Shown piece by piece: positions 1 to 11,454 of a stretch of DNA of 64,000 nt. Both the position numbers and the translations under genes were made by a program. The notes below the pieces were generated by a model. The model made no database searches. It was not told the DNA's origin and saw only the letters and a program-made list of their open reading frames with translations. This stretch comes from Gigaspora margarita (taxonomy: Eukaryota > Glomeromycota > Glomeromycetes > Diversisporales > Gigasporaceae), in contig WTPW01000646.1 of NCBI GenBank assembly GCA_009809945.1, forward strand, positions 62,035 to 126,034, in the 5' to 3' direction. The first letter of the stretch is position 1, and each line of letters starts with the position of its first letter.

Positions 1-96
1 CGTGAAATTTTTTTTGGTGGTGATTTTACACAAGGGTAGAATCGCCACCTAAAAAAATTTCAAAACCTACTTCGAAATAAATTTTGTTTTGTTTGT

Positions 97-215
97 TTAG
101 GGTTAGGGTATTGTTATTAGGCTTGGGTTAGAAGGACATATATATCAAAATTTGCAAGGAAATTTTTTTACTAATGCGCAGAAGGTCCTTTCATAGACTA
201 GATTTTGAGTTATAG
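97..215 (-). promoter_or_regulatory. Telobox composite block, copy a (minus orientation)
   Basis: Read on the minus strand this contains ACCTTCTGCGCATTAGTAAA, then TTCCTTGCAAATTTTG, a TATATA stretch and ACCCTAACCCTAAA. The same order and spacing recur six more times in the window (about 826-915, 19530-19620, 29335-29480, 32470-32760, 53820-53930, 62825-62990). What lies downstream on the minus strand is outside the window, so a target gene cannot be named. It could be a promoter module with telomere-like (Tbf1-type) boxes or part of a dispersed repeat. Confidence 0.55.
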
Positions 216-825
216 GCGATTTTTGTGAATTTTTCTGATCGTGCTACGTTACACCTGAACTTGAAATTTGATTGGCCGTAAAATTTTTTTTGGTGGTGAT
301 TTTACCCCAGTTGTGATTTTACCCCAGTTTGTAATATAGCATTAAAGTTAAACCATGGCTGGCATTAAGAATTTAAATTTTATAATTCGGCCACGTCACA
401 TGATTCCCAATTTTTGTCATTCAAAAGTTTGGTTTTTTATGGATAACACCATTTTTCCCAAAAATTATGGATACTTCGACGTCTCGCAAATTCACGTGAT
501 ATTACAGTTGGCCCCTGTTAATATCAACCTAAAAAATTTTTAGTAAATTTGTAATCTGATATATTTCACACCATAACATTTCTAACTAAAATTTTTACTG
601 ATGACGTAATAGCCGTTGAAAAATTTTTGGATATTTTCATGGCATTGCTTCAGAAATGTTCATGGGAGAACATTGGGGGCCGTGGAATATATATATGCTA
701 CTTATATATTAAAATTCCAACTTTAATATGATCCCTCGTTGATATTACCATCGGCATGGATGGATAACGAGGTCAAATGAATTAAAGTCCATCATTTTGC
801 ACCAATCAGATCTTTTCTAATAGTC
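216..825. other. Intergenic, no gene seen
   Basis: No supportable gene. The short open frame at 355-543 has no similarity I recognise and looks like chance. A TTTTTTGGTGGTGATTTTA motif occurs near base 10 and again near 285, so part of this is probably a small repeat. Around 790 the CACCAATCAGATC motif that also precedes the telobox block at 29.3 kb begins. Confidence 0.5.
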
Positions 826-1000
826 GAACCTATGAAATCACCTTCTGCGCACTAACAAAAAAGATTTCTTGCAAGATTTTAAGCCCTAATTCAGTCATTA
901 CCCTAACTTTAATAACGTAAAGTTTTATTATCGATTGTTTAATTAGTGTAGATCGTCTGTTTCTTTCATACCTTTCACACATTTCACATGATCTGCTTGA
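826..1000 (+). promoter_or_regulatory. Telobox composite block, copy b
   Basis: CTTCTGCGCACTAACAAAAA, then TTCTTGCAAGATTTTA, one CCCTAA unit (in TACCCTAACTTTAATAACG), then TTTAATTAGTGTAGATC. This is the plus orientation, about 450-600 bases upstream of the small gene at 1452-1880. A GTAAGT donor at 1090 could end a 5' untranslated exon. The position fits a promoter, but that is inference from recurrence and placement. Confidence 0.5.
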
Positions 1001-1451
1001 ATTTTGGTGGCGGTGATAGGACTTTGTCATTTACTATAAAAATAATTTTTCTTCGATATTCAAACAAGATATAAAAACAATAACTCAAGGTAAGTCACGG
1101 TTCTTTATACTACCTGTGATAATTTGATAAAAGATAATTTTAATTGTGTATTTAATAATTTACTTGTTAAATATTTATTATAAAAAAGACGCTGAAACAT
1201 GTTATTATACAATATTTAACCACCCAAAAGACAACGTTAATAAAGAAATCAAATCATTTGTTCGATAATTTGAAGTATGTTTTCGATCATCATTTTACGA
1301 TTATTGTGTATTTATCCTGCCAAATCATCTTGAATATTTCAGTCAAATAGAAATAATCGAGAATATGGTAATTTCGAAAAATGCATAGTGTTAGCTCAAG
1401 GTGCACCTGATAAATTTTCGAGCGGAACCTTTCTCTTTGATAAAAAGTTGA

Positions 1452-1880
1452 ATGATGTTAAAGAGAAAATGTGAGTTTTTTTTTTATCTTTTAATAAAAC
1501 GTATATCCAAATTTAAAACTATGAGACTTATGTCCGTTTTTTTTTTTTATTGTAAGTGAATAATGCAAAGCCAACCTTTACGTCATTATTGGAAGAACTT
1601 GAGACGTTAAAACATGTGTGATACTATGAAACTTTGCAATTAAGATTAAACATCAATTATTTATTAAGTAAATTAAACGAGTTTTACTATATAGTCACGT
1701 CGTCTCCGACAAGATCCATACCAGCAGGATCGCAAACAATTTATGGGTAATCAAAATCAAGCAAAACAAGAATTTGATAATGAGTTTAAAGAACGAGAGC
1801 AAAAATTGATAAAGGAATATAGGACTATGATGGAAGAAGCTTTGAGAGGTGTTTACGATCCTTCCGCTTCTGTTACATAA
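1452..1880 (+). CDS. Small three-exon gene, 87-aa hypothetical protein
   Basis: Model join 1452-1470, 1557-1615, 1695-1880, with introns GTGAGT...TGTAAG and GTGTGA...TATATAG. Phases agree and the 264 coding bases end at TAA 1880. The last exon is clearly protein-like: charged and helical (QNQAKQEFDNEF, KEREQKLIKEYRTMMEEALR) and ending YDPSASVT. I do not recognise the family. The start is uncertain: another frame just upstream (1350-1470) encodes a protein-like stretch containing YGNFEKCIVLAQ and SSGTFLFDKKL, which would join only with a one-base shift. The true gene may therefore be longer, with an upstream exon ending at a GTATGT donor near 1275. An AATAAA-like signal lies near 1930. Confidence 0.5.
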
Positions 1881-2507
1881 TATAACTTCTGGGAGTAGTA
1901 ATAAACATAATGATTGAACTCTTTGGAGTATTAATAAACTTATTGATTGATAAATTATTATTTACTAACATGTTTAAGAAACTAAAATATTTAGGAATTT
2001 AAAATCATGTTAAAATTAACCTCTATTTATCATCTAAATCCTTAAAAAGTATACAATAGACATACTCATCAAAATCATAAAGATATACCAGTGTATGAAA
2101 TTCAAATCCTTTAATAGTTCTCAAAATTTTTTAATGTTCTCAATATAGAAAATTTTAAATTTGTTTAAATATCACAACGTTCTCAATTAAAGAATATATT
2201 GAATTTCGCACATAGGTATTGTAGTAATAATTTACTTTAAAAAGCATAAATCCACACATTACTTCATTCTGAAATAAACTAGTAAAAGTAAACCATACCA
2301 ACAAATAATCCAATTTTATGAATCTCTCTGGTCGCTTACGAATTACCCATCTTTTAAAACAAATAATCTATTGCTATATGAAAAAAAAAATATAACGATC
2401 GTGATAAAATTTTATATACTTCTCATTCTCAATCTGTGATGTAGGAAATAAAAAAGCAAATTTATAGATTTAGAATTTAATCGACAAAAAATAGGTTTAA
2501 TTCTTTT
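1881..2507. other. Intergenic, no gene seen
   Basis: AT-rich sequence between two convergent genes. No open frame or element is recognised. It presumably holds both 3' untranslated regions. Confidence 0.5.
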
Positions 2508-5311
2508 TAAAAAATATTTAAATACCTATATGTCATTATTAAATCTCCATTTTGCTTTCATATATGTGATTTTATGGTAGCCAATGTCATTGTAGGAGGC
2601 AATATCTGAAAAAAAAGGTTTTAGAAAATCTCATTAAAATAATAATAATAATAATAATAATAAAACAATGAGATTCCATAAACAAACCTGATCTAAACAG
2701 ACCAATTCCAACCACATTTCAGGTTTTATAGAATTTTTCGTTTTTTTCTTCGTCTTTTTCTATTAGAGTTTTCTGAGTTAACATTTCATCTCTTTCTCCT
2801 CCTCAAGGTGAATCAAGCTCGAGTTTTTCTATTATATATTAAAGAATTTTTCTAGCCCTTAACATTCTATAAGCAGTTAACCGAGAATTCCTTATAAAGT
2901 TTGAAAGAAAATAGATTTCTTGTTAAAATTTAAAATACATAAAATACATAATAGAATACGTGTAAATCATTGCATTACCCGTTTGGTAATTCTTCAAGTT
3001 CGGAACCCTCATGAGGTTTTAATATAAATCCGATTTTGACTGATTCTTTTAGTGCAATTTTATTCTTTCATTTATAATTATTTAAAATGGTACAATAATT
3101 ATTAGGTGTTGTTATACAGATAATAATAAATATACAACACATGCTTTGAGTAAAAATTCCAATAACCAAGGATGCGCTCTGTGTTCAATTAATTCAACAT
3201 CTTTGACCATAGTTTCAACTGCTCCACGGTACGAGTCAACAAAAGGTGATGCTTCCGGAGAAACTTCAGAGATTATAACAGTTGTATGAGGTGGTATTTG
3301 AATTTCAGGTGATTCATTTATCGGTAACTGCACGAAAGGAGGCTGAATAAAAAGACGCATGTTACGTATTGTATGGATGTGGTCATGATGTATAGGGTGA
3401 TGACGATTGGAATCACCAGTATGTTTTGCACCTGAACTTTCGATTTGGTGGGAGAATTAATCTTTGTGTAAATAGGAATTAAATTTAATTTGCCAAGTTA
3501 TCTTTTTAACAAACTCTTGATAGATATAATTTACCTTTGATTTTTCATCCTTTCGAACTTGTGCACTGGATTCATCCTGTGATTGTGTAGGAGCAGATGG
3601 TTTCGAATCAGTTTTTGTATCAGCGTTATTTTTCGTCGACACACTCGTTCCACTTGATTCAGGTTTTGTTTCTGTATTAGGTGTCTTTGATATTTTACTG
3701 CGTACAGAAGTGAGTTTAAGACGACCGAATATAGAGTTTGAGGATCCGCTACTGCTTGATGTTTGATTAATAAGAGCTGGAGGTGGTGGCTTTAATGGTT
3801 CAGAACCTGTCGAGGCCGGTGGCGTCAAATTACCAGAGGGCCCAGTAGGACTAGTGGGCGAATTATGATATGAGCCAGAAAAATAATCAGGTTGAGATCC
3901 TGTAGCTGCAGGTGCAGTAAGTGGACCCGTTGTAAAAGCGGCCAACAGTGTAGTCGGAGATTGTGGTGGTGCAGATGTAGTCGGTAGAGGAGGATTAACA
4001 TTTTGTGCTGTTGACACAGTAGGAAGTGTGGTAGGTGTATTATTTACGCTCAATTGTTCTGCCTGAACAGTAGCTGGTGGGAATGAAATATGTTGTAACG
4101 GAAGTGAACGATCGTCGTCTATAATTATTAGGAAGTCTTTGCGGCATCAAGAGATTTTGTGCCTGAAGTTCTTCATATATCTCTATCAAAGTCCTTGTAA
4201 AGTTTGCAAATAAATTTCTTAATACCCATTTTCCGAGATTGACTAGTAATTTTTGATGTAATTATTAATAACATGAAGGCATTTTAATTAAATTTTTCAT
4301 TCACGAAACATACTTCTTTGATCTTCACGGATTTCTGCACTTTCCTGTAAATCAAGCTCGTCTGTGTACGCTTCTGCATCAAAACAAGTTCTTTCATCAA
4401 GATGAACCGTTAAAGCCTCTAAATACAGGGAAAATTAAAATTTGTAACAAATTTCTCAAAGAATTTATCAATTAACATATAAATATAAATGTTTAAGAAA
4501 ATGGTTTGCTCACTCCGATGCGTGTATCCACTTCACACCAAGTTGGTTATATTCGATAGCATTAACTTCCTGAACAACTTCATTGAAGTCACGCTTGCCG
4601 AACGTTTTAAATCGAATACACTATAATATTATTATATATCGTCCATTTCTTAGTGTAATAGTGGTTCGAAATATAAAAGGCCAGATTATTTTTAGATTGC
4701 TTTTATATTTAAAATATTTTAATATTATATAATATAAATACCAAAATAATATCCCACAACGCAACTTCTCCAGAATTATCAAGTGTAATAATATGCCGTC
4801 GATTATTTAATATAGTACACTTTATTAAACCATGCTGACCTGTTTATACCATTTGAGAAACATTAAAATCATTATATATCAAGACTAACACATATTTAGA
4901 AATTACCTTTAATAGGAAAGTCCGGTGAATCTCTTAAGGAATTGGATCTTCAATGTCTAAACCTTCCAATTTCTGATCATCAGTGACCGAATATAATGTT
5001 GCAACTTCAGCATCCAAAGTCGCACCATATGATACTCCAGTAGACGTGAGGTTTATCATTGAAGATAACGGTATTGTAAGTGGTGGCATTGGAGATAATT
5101 GTGGAGATATTGGCGACATAGAAGGTGAAGAAGTTTGAGAAATTGCTTTACGAATATGCCTGGGAGGCACATCTAGCTATGAAGTCAAATATGTTCAGAA
5201 TGTATATTTATGCAATGACCTGAAATTATGATTGCTAGATACATACCCATCGTTTTATACTAGAGTCAGAAGTTGCCGTCCAAATATATTTATTATCAAG
5301 AGAGACACACT
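2508..5311 (-). pseudogene. WDR48: WDR48/UAF1 (Bun107)-type WD-repeat protein, C-terminal half, decayed
   Basis: Visible exons on the minus strand: about 5311-5247, 5176-4907, 4839-4742, 4620-4514, 4416-4314, 4242-3535, 3342-3145, 3064-2979, 2890-2688, 2605-2508. They encode, in order, the last WD repeat ([32 protein letters not shown]), the conserved WCEVDTRIG / ALTVHLDERTCFDAEAY and LGKWVLRNLFANF stretches, a Ser/Pro/Thr-rich linker, and the C-terminal ubiquitin-like domain (TTVIISEVSPEAS, YRGAVETMVKD, PEMWLELVCLDQ, NGDLIMTYR). The family activates deubiquitinases (UAF1 with USP1/USP12/USP46; Bun107 in fission yeast). Lesions: frameshifts near 4925, 4550, 4120 and 2705, in-frame stops near 2843, 2810 and 2566, and a GC in place of GT at the donor at 3144. 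The N-terminal WD repeats are missing. Introns are kept, so this is a DNA-level copy rather than a retrocopy. Confidence in the family is high. Confidence 0.85.
2639..2664. repeat. AAT microsatellite
   Basis: About eight AAT units in the intron before the last exon of the WDR48-like pseudogene. Confidence 0.8.
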
Positions 5312-6218
5312 TATTGCAATAAAAAAGAAGGTCGATTTGTTTAGGATGCAACCAAAGAAGCCCCACTAAATGATTATCATTTCATTCAAATTTCGCATCG
5401 ACATACCAACCGGAATTTCCTGTTTACGCCGCATTAGCTCTTGGTAAGTAGCTCCTACATCACTTAACTGACCTTTCTCTGCTTTAACCATTTGAACCAT
5501 GTTATAGACACTACGTGCATGAATATATTGATCTTGATACTTGTACGTTAGTACATTAATAATCGCCCCTGTACGCACACTACTAGCAGCAAGTAGTTCG
5601 ATATCACCCCCGCATTTCCGGTGTAAGACGGCGATATTGTGGTTCATTTGTATATTTTCGCTCATAGGATGTGAGTGCTCACCAATTATGCCTAAAATAC
5701 GCACTTGATTATCACTTTTCCAACTTTGAAAATTGGTATATGATATTCGCATCCATTATTTTCATGTGCTTTGTTTCGTTCTTCTAAGGTATGTGCTTTT
5801 TTTCGTACTTCATAGCGACGCCCTTTAGAATAGTAAACACGATGCCTAGGTTTTCCGTCATTTTTGTCTAGCTCATTTTTAACTAGCGAAAAGGCAAATC
5901 CTCGTTCACGGTCGTGGTTTGTAAGCCAGCTTTTATTAGTTAATACCTATACTATACACATATAAGAAAAAAAAACCTCCCCCATTTCACGTACTTTTCA
6001 ACATCGTTCCAATCACTAAAACTTTGCCCTTTAGCTAAGGGGTATAAACCCTCTTCAGAATCCGTTAAATCACTCTCATTCTCAGAATTCGTTAAACTAT
6101 TACTTTCGTCAGTTTGTAATTGACCGTTAGAATTTAATATTTCATCAAATAAATTCGTCGCAACACTACTACTAGTGAAACACAAATCCATATCGTCGAA
6201 TTCTTCTTCACTTTCCAT
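5290..6218 (-). pseudogene. FAR1/MULE transposase-like gene, 5' part only
   Basis: It begins MESEEEFDDMDLCF at 6218, with an acidic Ser-rich N-terminus and then KGQSFSDWNDVEKYV, the usual start of the FAR1 module in these fungal proteins. After an intron-like gap near 5945-5985 it continues LTNHDRERGFAFSLVKNE, a Cys (NNGC), then ILGIIGEHSHPM, which supplies the His residues of the FAR1 zinc finger, and finally DNHLVGLLWLHPKQIDLLF, the opening of a MULE transposase domain. One-base shifts are needed near 5753 and 5375. Nothing of the DDE core follows; the frame runs directly into the WDR48-like pseudogene. Domesticated and transposon-borne FAR1/MULE proteins are not separable from this fragment. 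Confidence 0.7.
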
Positions 6219-6480
6219 TTTAAAATGCTGTATAAAGTTGTTAGTTCTATTAATAATAGGCAGTATATAATACGATCGATTCTATAGTTAAGTAAAATAA
6301 AGGTTAGCAAGGTTTGTAATGCGATCGATCATATGGTTACATAGAATAAAAGTGAACGGTTAGGTTAAAAACTAAAAATCGCGTAATAGTAATGCATATG
6401 ACGCGTGAATCATAAGTATTTATATATTGTTACACAGATAGGTGAGAATCACCATAAGTGCGTTTTATAATAACTGTTAT
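6219..6480. other. Upstream region of the FAR1/MULE-like gene
   Basis: No gene. It holds a short inexact repeat (ACGATCGATTCTATAGTTA near 6275, GCGATCGATCATATGGTTA near 6320). Confidence 0.4.
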
Positions 6481-7570
6481 TGTTTTTACAAGTCGAAATA
6501 TAAAAAAATGAAAACGACGAAAAGAAAAGGTAATTTACAACACTTCCACTTTCTGTTTCTTCTTTTTTCAGAATTTACTACAAGCAAACAGAACACAAAA
6601 ACGTACCTTTTTTTATTTGCGGCGAAGATTTTTAGCATAAGAAATAAGGTAATAATTCGTCAACGTTAGATAATGATAATGTAAAAAGAGTGAAGTACTT
6701 GAACAATTATTTTTTCTAATCAATCAATGAAAATTTTCGACCAATAAACGCAACCCTATGATAAAAAAATGGCGTTTGGGCCTCTATCTCTTGTTGATTG
6801 GAATGATAAATACACTTGATTAGTTAAACGAACTTCCGCTAATAAAATTTTTTTTTCTGACGTATTAAACTTTCATCACATGCTTTATTCATTGGAATAA
6901 TCAATACAATTAATTCGTTAAATTATTTTTTTACAATAAAAATTTACCCTCAGACCCGTTCCGACAGATTGATTATGGTGCTTGAGAACATCTTTAATTA
7001 GTAAAAAAAAAAGGGTTATTTCAATGAATAAAACACGTGATGAAGTTTAAGAAAAATTTTTATTACAGGTCGTTTAACCGATCAAGAGTATTTATCTTTC
7101 CATTCAACAAGAGTTGGAGGCCTAGATGTCCTTTTTTTCATAAAATTGCGCTTACTGGTTGAAAATTTTCATTGATTGATTAGAAAAATAGTTGCTCAAG
7201 TACTTTCATTATCGTTACCCAACGTCGACGAATCATTACCTTATTACTTTTTGTATTTTGTTGGTTTTTTTGTAGTAAATATTGAAAAAGAAGAAACAAA
7301 AGTTGAAATTGTCGTAGATTGTATTCTATCCATCGTTTTCTGTTTTTTTTTTCTTGCTCAAACATTGATTGCAATCAATATATTTTAATTATCGTAATAC
7401 TTGAGCAACAATATGATCATAAATTAATCACATTGAGGAATATACGTGGGTATGATTCAATTATACTATCGTCCATATTATTGGTCATCAACAATGGTCT
7501 TATTAAATATCCCTATACTAGTTGAGCATTATTTCAAACACTGGCTAATCATATCGAGTGTGTTGCTTGA
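6480..7570. mobile_element. Long foldback (inverted-repeat) element, copy 1
   Basis: Bases about 6480-6900 and 7020-7375 are imperfect reverse complements around a spacer near 6960. For example CTAATCAATCAATGAAAATT at 6717 matches its complement near 7165-7190, and the arms share a TTTCTTCTTTTT/AAAAGAAGAAAC segment. The short open frames here only mirror the arms. A second copy lies at about 37975-39050, and similarity between the two continues to 7570 and 39050. This suggests a non-autonomous foldback element carried inside a segmental duplication. Confidence 0.75.
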
Positions 7571-8127
7571 GAATTTGTTTAACAATATTTTTATATATAT
7601 ATAAATGTTTTTAAAGAGGAACATTCCGTGCCTCTATTGTAACGGTTGAGTTGGGAGAACGATAAAAAATATAGCAATAGTGCCAATTTAAACTCCAACC
7701 GATTACGAGTAGGTGGGTATAAATAAGTAAAGGGAATAAAATCGAAGGTATAAGGGGTAAAGGTTTGGTGAAAAGTAAATCACTAAATCACAGCGATAGA
7801 TTAAAGACGCTGACGCTAGTGATGCTAAATATGAGGATATCAATAAATTGATATCAATAAAATAATGAGAAAATATGATGAGGCGGTGTCAAAATGGGTA
7901 TCGTAGGGGTTAAATTTGGTCAGGTGATGTCACGGGTTTTTAATTTGGGAAGTTTAGAATTTTCCTGAGGTTGCGGGTTAAAGGAGTATAATTGTTTTAG
8001 AATAATCGGCTAATACTAACTATACTAAAGAAAATGATTTTCACGATATCGCTATGGGGCTAAAGCACTTTATTAGGGTCCGGGAGTGAGCTTTTTCTAG
8101 GTCACGTGCACAATTTGAAAGGGATTA
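7571..8127. other. Intergenic, no gene seen
   Basis: Unique-looking AT-rich sequence. Near 7585-7650 it carries the CATTCCGTGCCTC end of the small repeat also found upstream of BTB-TLDc copies at 29.2 and 39.1 kb. Confidence 0.4.
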
Positions 8128-8135
8128 GCGAAGTT

Positions 8136-8568
8136 TAGGGTGTCCAGGATTATGCGATGCGATGAGGTAAATTATGCGGGCGAACTGAGGTTGATTATGC
8201 GATGGATGCGAAATAAATTTAAAATTATGCGATCGATTATGCGATTTTTTTATTGTACGCTATATGTTCTATTCTTCGAATTTTTCGGACATTTACCGAA
8301 AATTTTACCTCAAAAATTTTACCTCAACTATGTTCGTAATTTAAGTTTATTCATTTTCTACATCGGAACTTTTCGGAACTTACTTTCTGCCACCAAAATT
8401 ACAAATTTAAAGCATTGCCGAATGAAGTTAACATATTCCCGACAACCAATAATATTTTATTCATTTGATTTATGCTTTTTTTTTTGCTCGATTATGCGAA
8501 GCATATGCGATGCGAAAAATTGGTAAATTATGCGCATATTATGCTTTCGCATAATCCTGGACACCCTA
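8136..8568. mobile_element. hAT-like MITE (433 bp)
   Basis: Terminal inverted repeats TAGGGTGTCCAGGATTATGC (left) and its complement at the right end, flanked by a perfect 8-bp target duplication GCGAAGTT at 8128-8135 and 8569-8576. The interior repeats ATTATGCGA. An 8-bp duplication and TAGGG ends are typical of hAT elements. There is no transposase, so it is non-autonomous. Confidence 0.88.
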
Positions 8569-8809
8569 GCGAAGTTACACAGAATTCGAGTTTTAATAAA
8601 ACAATTCGAGGTTACAAGTCAATTCAGTCCGTCGAATTGAGTTACGAAAGGTTTATTAAAGTTATAAGTCGAATTCAAGAGATAAGTATTTGTTTTATAA
8701 TTATGTTATTATTATTTTTTTTTAGTGGATGGGAAGCTTAATTTGACTTTATTGATTTTGGAGGTCTTAAATACATTTTAGTGAGCTACCACTTTTTCGT
8801 GGAAATTAC

Positions 8810-8955
8810 AACGTATTCGCGATAATTTTAACGAACTCGCGATTTTTACCACGAACTCGCGATAAATTTCACGTATTCGCGAGTGACGGAATATTTGCGG
8901 GCTTGGAGTATTCGCGTACTCGCGATAATTATCGCGTATTCGCGATTTTCTAGTT
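8810..8955. repeat. CpG-rich array of about 20-bp TCGCGA units
   Basis: Four head-to-tail units of 20 bp with the core ACGWAYTCGCGATWWTT from about 8811 to 8890, followed by an inverted pair GTACTCGCGATAATTATCGC and GTATTCGCGA. It stands out by CpG content from the surrounding AT-rich DNA. Confidence 0.75.
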
Positions 8956-9187
8956 CTAAGCCACCAAGCCACACCATTTTAGTATAGTTGATGAAAGTAC
9001 TAACGGGCAATAAAATTAATAATAAACACAGGTACGAATAACCAAAAGAATAAAAAAGGAATAACATAAAATAAAAATATAATAATAATAATAATAAAAA
9101 TAAGAGAATTCTATACTAACAAAAATTTAATCGTTACACTATGTTATACGTCAAACGTTATTGGACACTATTTGGATTGACGTTAAA

Positions 9188-10760
9188 ATGACAGTAAAAT
9201 TATTTGAAAAATTTTCATATAATTATCTTGAACTTCTTGATTATAAAGATTTTAATATAATCATTAAGTTTGAGAATCACCAAGTGTTAAAATATTCCAA
9301 GCACATTCAGCAATTTAAGATACAGATTTTAATATTTTCGTAATGAATCAACAAATATTAGTAAAGACAAGAATAACATTAAAACATTTGATTTAAAAAA
9401 TGTTTCTATACAACAATTTGAAATAATTATCAAGTAAGTTATTTTATATATTATGATTTATATCATTTTTCAAGAATTATCACATGTAAATTAATTCTAT
9501 ACAAAGATATATCTATAGAAGAATAGTCTTACTTGAGAATCTTAAACAATTTGATTTAAAAAATGTTTCTATACTTATATCATGTTGCAAGAATTATCAC
9601 ATGTAATAATTCTATACAAAGATATATCTACAGAGGAATAGTCTTACTTGAAGATCATAATGCATCATATATTTTTGAGCTTATGCTCATTGCTTCTGAA
9701 TTCTTTTCGGTGAATTAGCTAAGTGTCTTGAAATTCATTTAATTGAAACAGAAACTCATTGGCTTCACTTAAACTTTACTCGTATTTATTTTAAAAGTTT
9801 CCAAAACAACAAACTTTAAGAATTACAAAATTGGTGCAATGATATTTTTGTAAAATATCCAGATAAGATTTTTGACTCGGAAGAATTATCATAATTCAAG
9901 AAAATGCGTTCGTTTCGCTTATTAGTCGAGATGATTTACAAATGGAAGAAGAAAATTTTGGAATCATATAATTGAATGGGGATTGCTCAAAATCCTGGTC
10001 TACCATCCGATTCTAAAAACTGGACCCATGAGAATTTACTAACATTAAAAACTGCTTTGCAAAATTGTTTGCCTCATATTTGGTATTTTCATATATCTGG
10101 TGATGAGATTATCGATAATGTATAACCATACCAACAAATCCTAGAAACAGATCTTTAGAATATAACAATAAAGTTTATGTCACCAATTCGACGAGTATCA
10201 TCAACAATTCTCACTAACATTACCAATTAGAATTAGAAAACCATTTTCAACAGTTATAAATGAAGCTTATGCAGCAGAAATTGCTTCATGGATTGACAAG
10301 AAGAAGCCAACATATATTCAGTAACAAATAATCTATACGAATTTAAACTGCTTCTTTGTGAACTAGAACAGTTTTGCTATAGATCCATTTTTGGAAATCA
10401 TGCGACAAACACATCTTGTTGAGTTATAAATATTAAAGGGAATAATCCTATCGGTTGGGATAAATCAGTTCTTGTAATGGAAATTGTAATGATAACTTTA
10501 TTTTTCGTTGAAAAATGGTACTATTCAAAATTCTGGTTTAAACTGTGTAAACGACCAGAAAGTGCAATCTATTGTTATAATAATGATAGCCCAATATTTT
10601 GCTATGATTTAGTTATGATTTAAATATGTCAAATGGGTTTAATCAAGATAGAAGATGTTGCGAAAAACGAATTAGAAATGCATCTACATATGAAAATTAT
10701 GAGACATCATATTTTTCAGTGGAATAATATGCAATATTCCAAAGTAGTAAAAAATCCTGA
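9188..10760 (+). pseudogene. BTB-BACK-TLDc protein, copy A (subgroup 2), decayed
   Basis: It starts ATGACAGTAAAATTATTTGA like the intact copies and runs through the BTB exon, the conserved CAAGTAAGTTATTTTATAT donor (about 9433), the BACK region and TLDc to the terminal sequence near 10760. Many lesions: internal deletions in the BTB exon (AAGCACATTCAGCAATTTAAG), a stop at the TAACCATACCAACAAATCC site near 10121, and missing bases throughout TLDc. It is most similar to copy F at 39259. BTB domains usually bring cullin-3; TLDc domains are linked to oxidative-stress resistance and V-ATPase binding. No product is expected. Confidence 0.85.
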
Positions 10761-10944
10761 AGTTTTATACCAATTAATTCACTGAATAAATTGCTTTATC
10801 AATATTTTGAATAATAAGTGACTTCATTAACCTTCTTCACATCGTTATCTTAAAGACTAATAATAATTTTGCAACTTTTATCAAGAACAAAATTATTTCG
10901 TTTAGTTGTGATGCATGTTTTCTTTAAATCTTTTCAGGGTCATA

Positions 10945-11185
10945 CAGTAATAACGAACATGGGCGTTATTTTGAAATGATCTTTTTTTTTTTTAAAAAAA
11001 AAAGCATATTGGACTCAAATTAACGCACATGTAAATAACACGCCCTCAAATATATATCAGAGTGAAGTCGCAGGAAAGTCTTTAGTAATTCCCAAAATTA
11101 GTATTATGATTCGCATGCATGTTCCGAAATAACGCGTAAGGTTTCGAAATAACGCGCAGATACGAGTTGTTACGCGTTTACACTG
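10945..11185. mobile_element. MITE with TA target site and ACGCG-rich ends
   Basis: Ends CAGTAATAACGAACATGGGC and the complement of CAGTGTAAACGCG, flanked by TA on both sides (10943-10944, 11186-11187). The interior repeats TTCGAAATAACGCG. A sister copy sits at 40822-41077 at the same place downstream of copy F, so insertion predates that duplication. A degenerate relative is at 34770-34882. Confidence 0.75.
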
Positions 11186-11454
11186 TAATTGTGCTTATGA
11201 TTTACATTACGACGCGATTGTAAAATACTCTAAAATTTGAAATTTTGGTCACCAGTTGTGAACCGATTAATTGACCTCGTATAATAATTTATTTGATTTC
11301 ATGTTTTATATATTATTATTCAGTGATACATTATACAGTACAGTATAATAGAATAACTTAACAAATACAGTATATATGAACGATTTTTAGCTAAAATTAT
11401 TTTTAAATATTTAAAAAATTTTAAAAGAAATTGGTATGGATTCAAAATTAAATA

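Noticed and set aside
1-200. Telomere, because of GGGTTAGGGT near 97
   Set aside because: Only two units, embedded in the recurring composite block found at six internal places; not a chromosome end.
8140-8741. Open frames of 128 and 89 residues
   Set aside because: They span the hAT-like MITE at 8136-8568 and reflect its repeated ATTATGCGA words.
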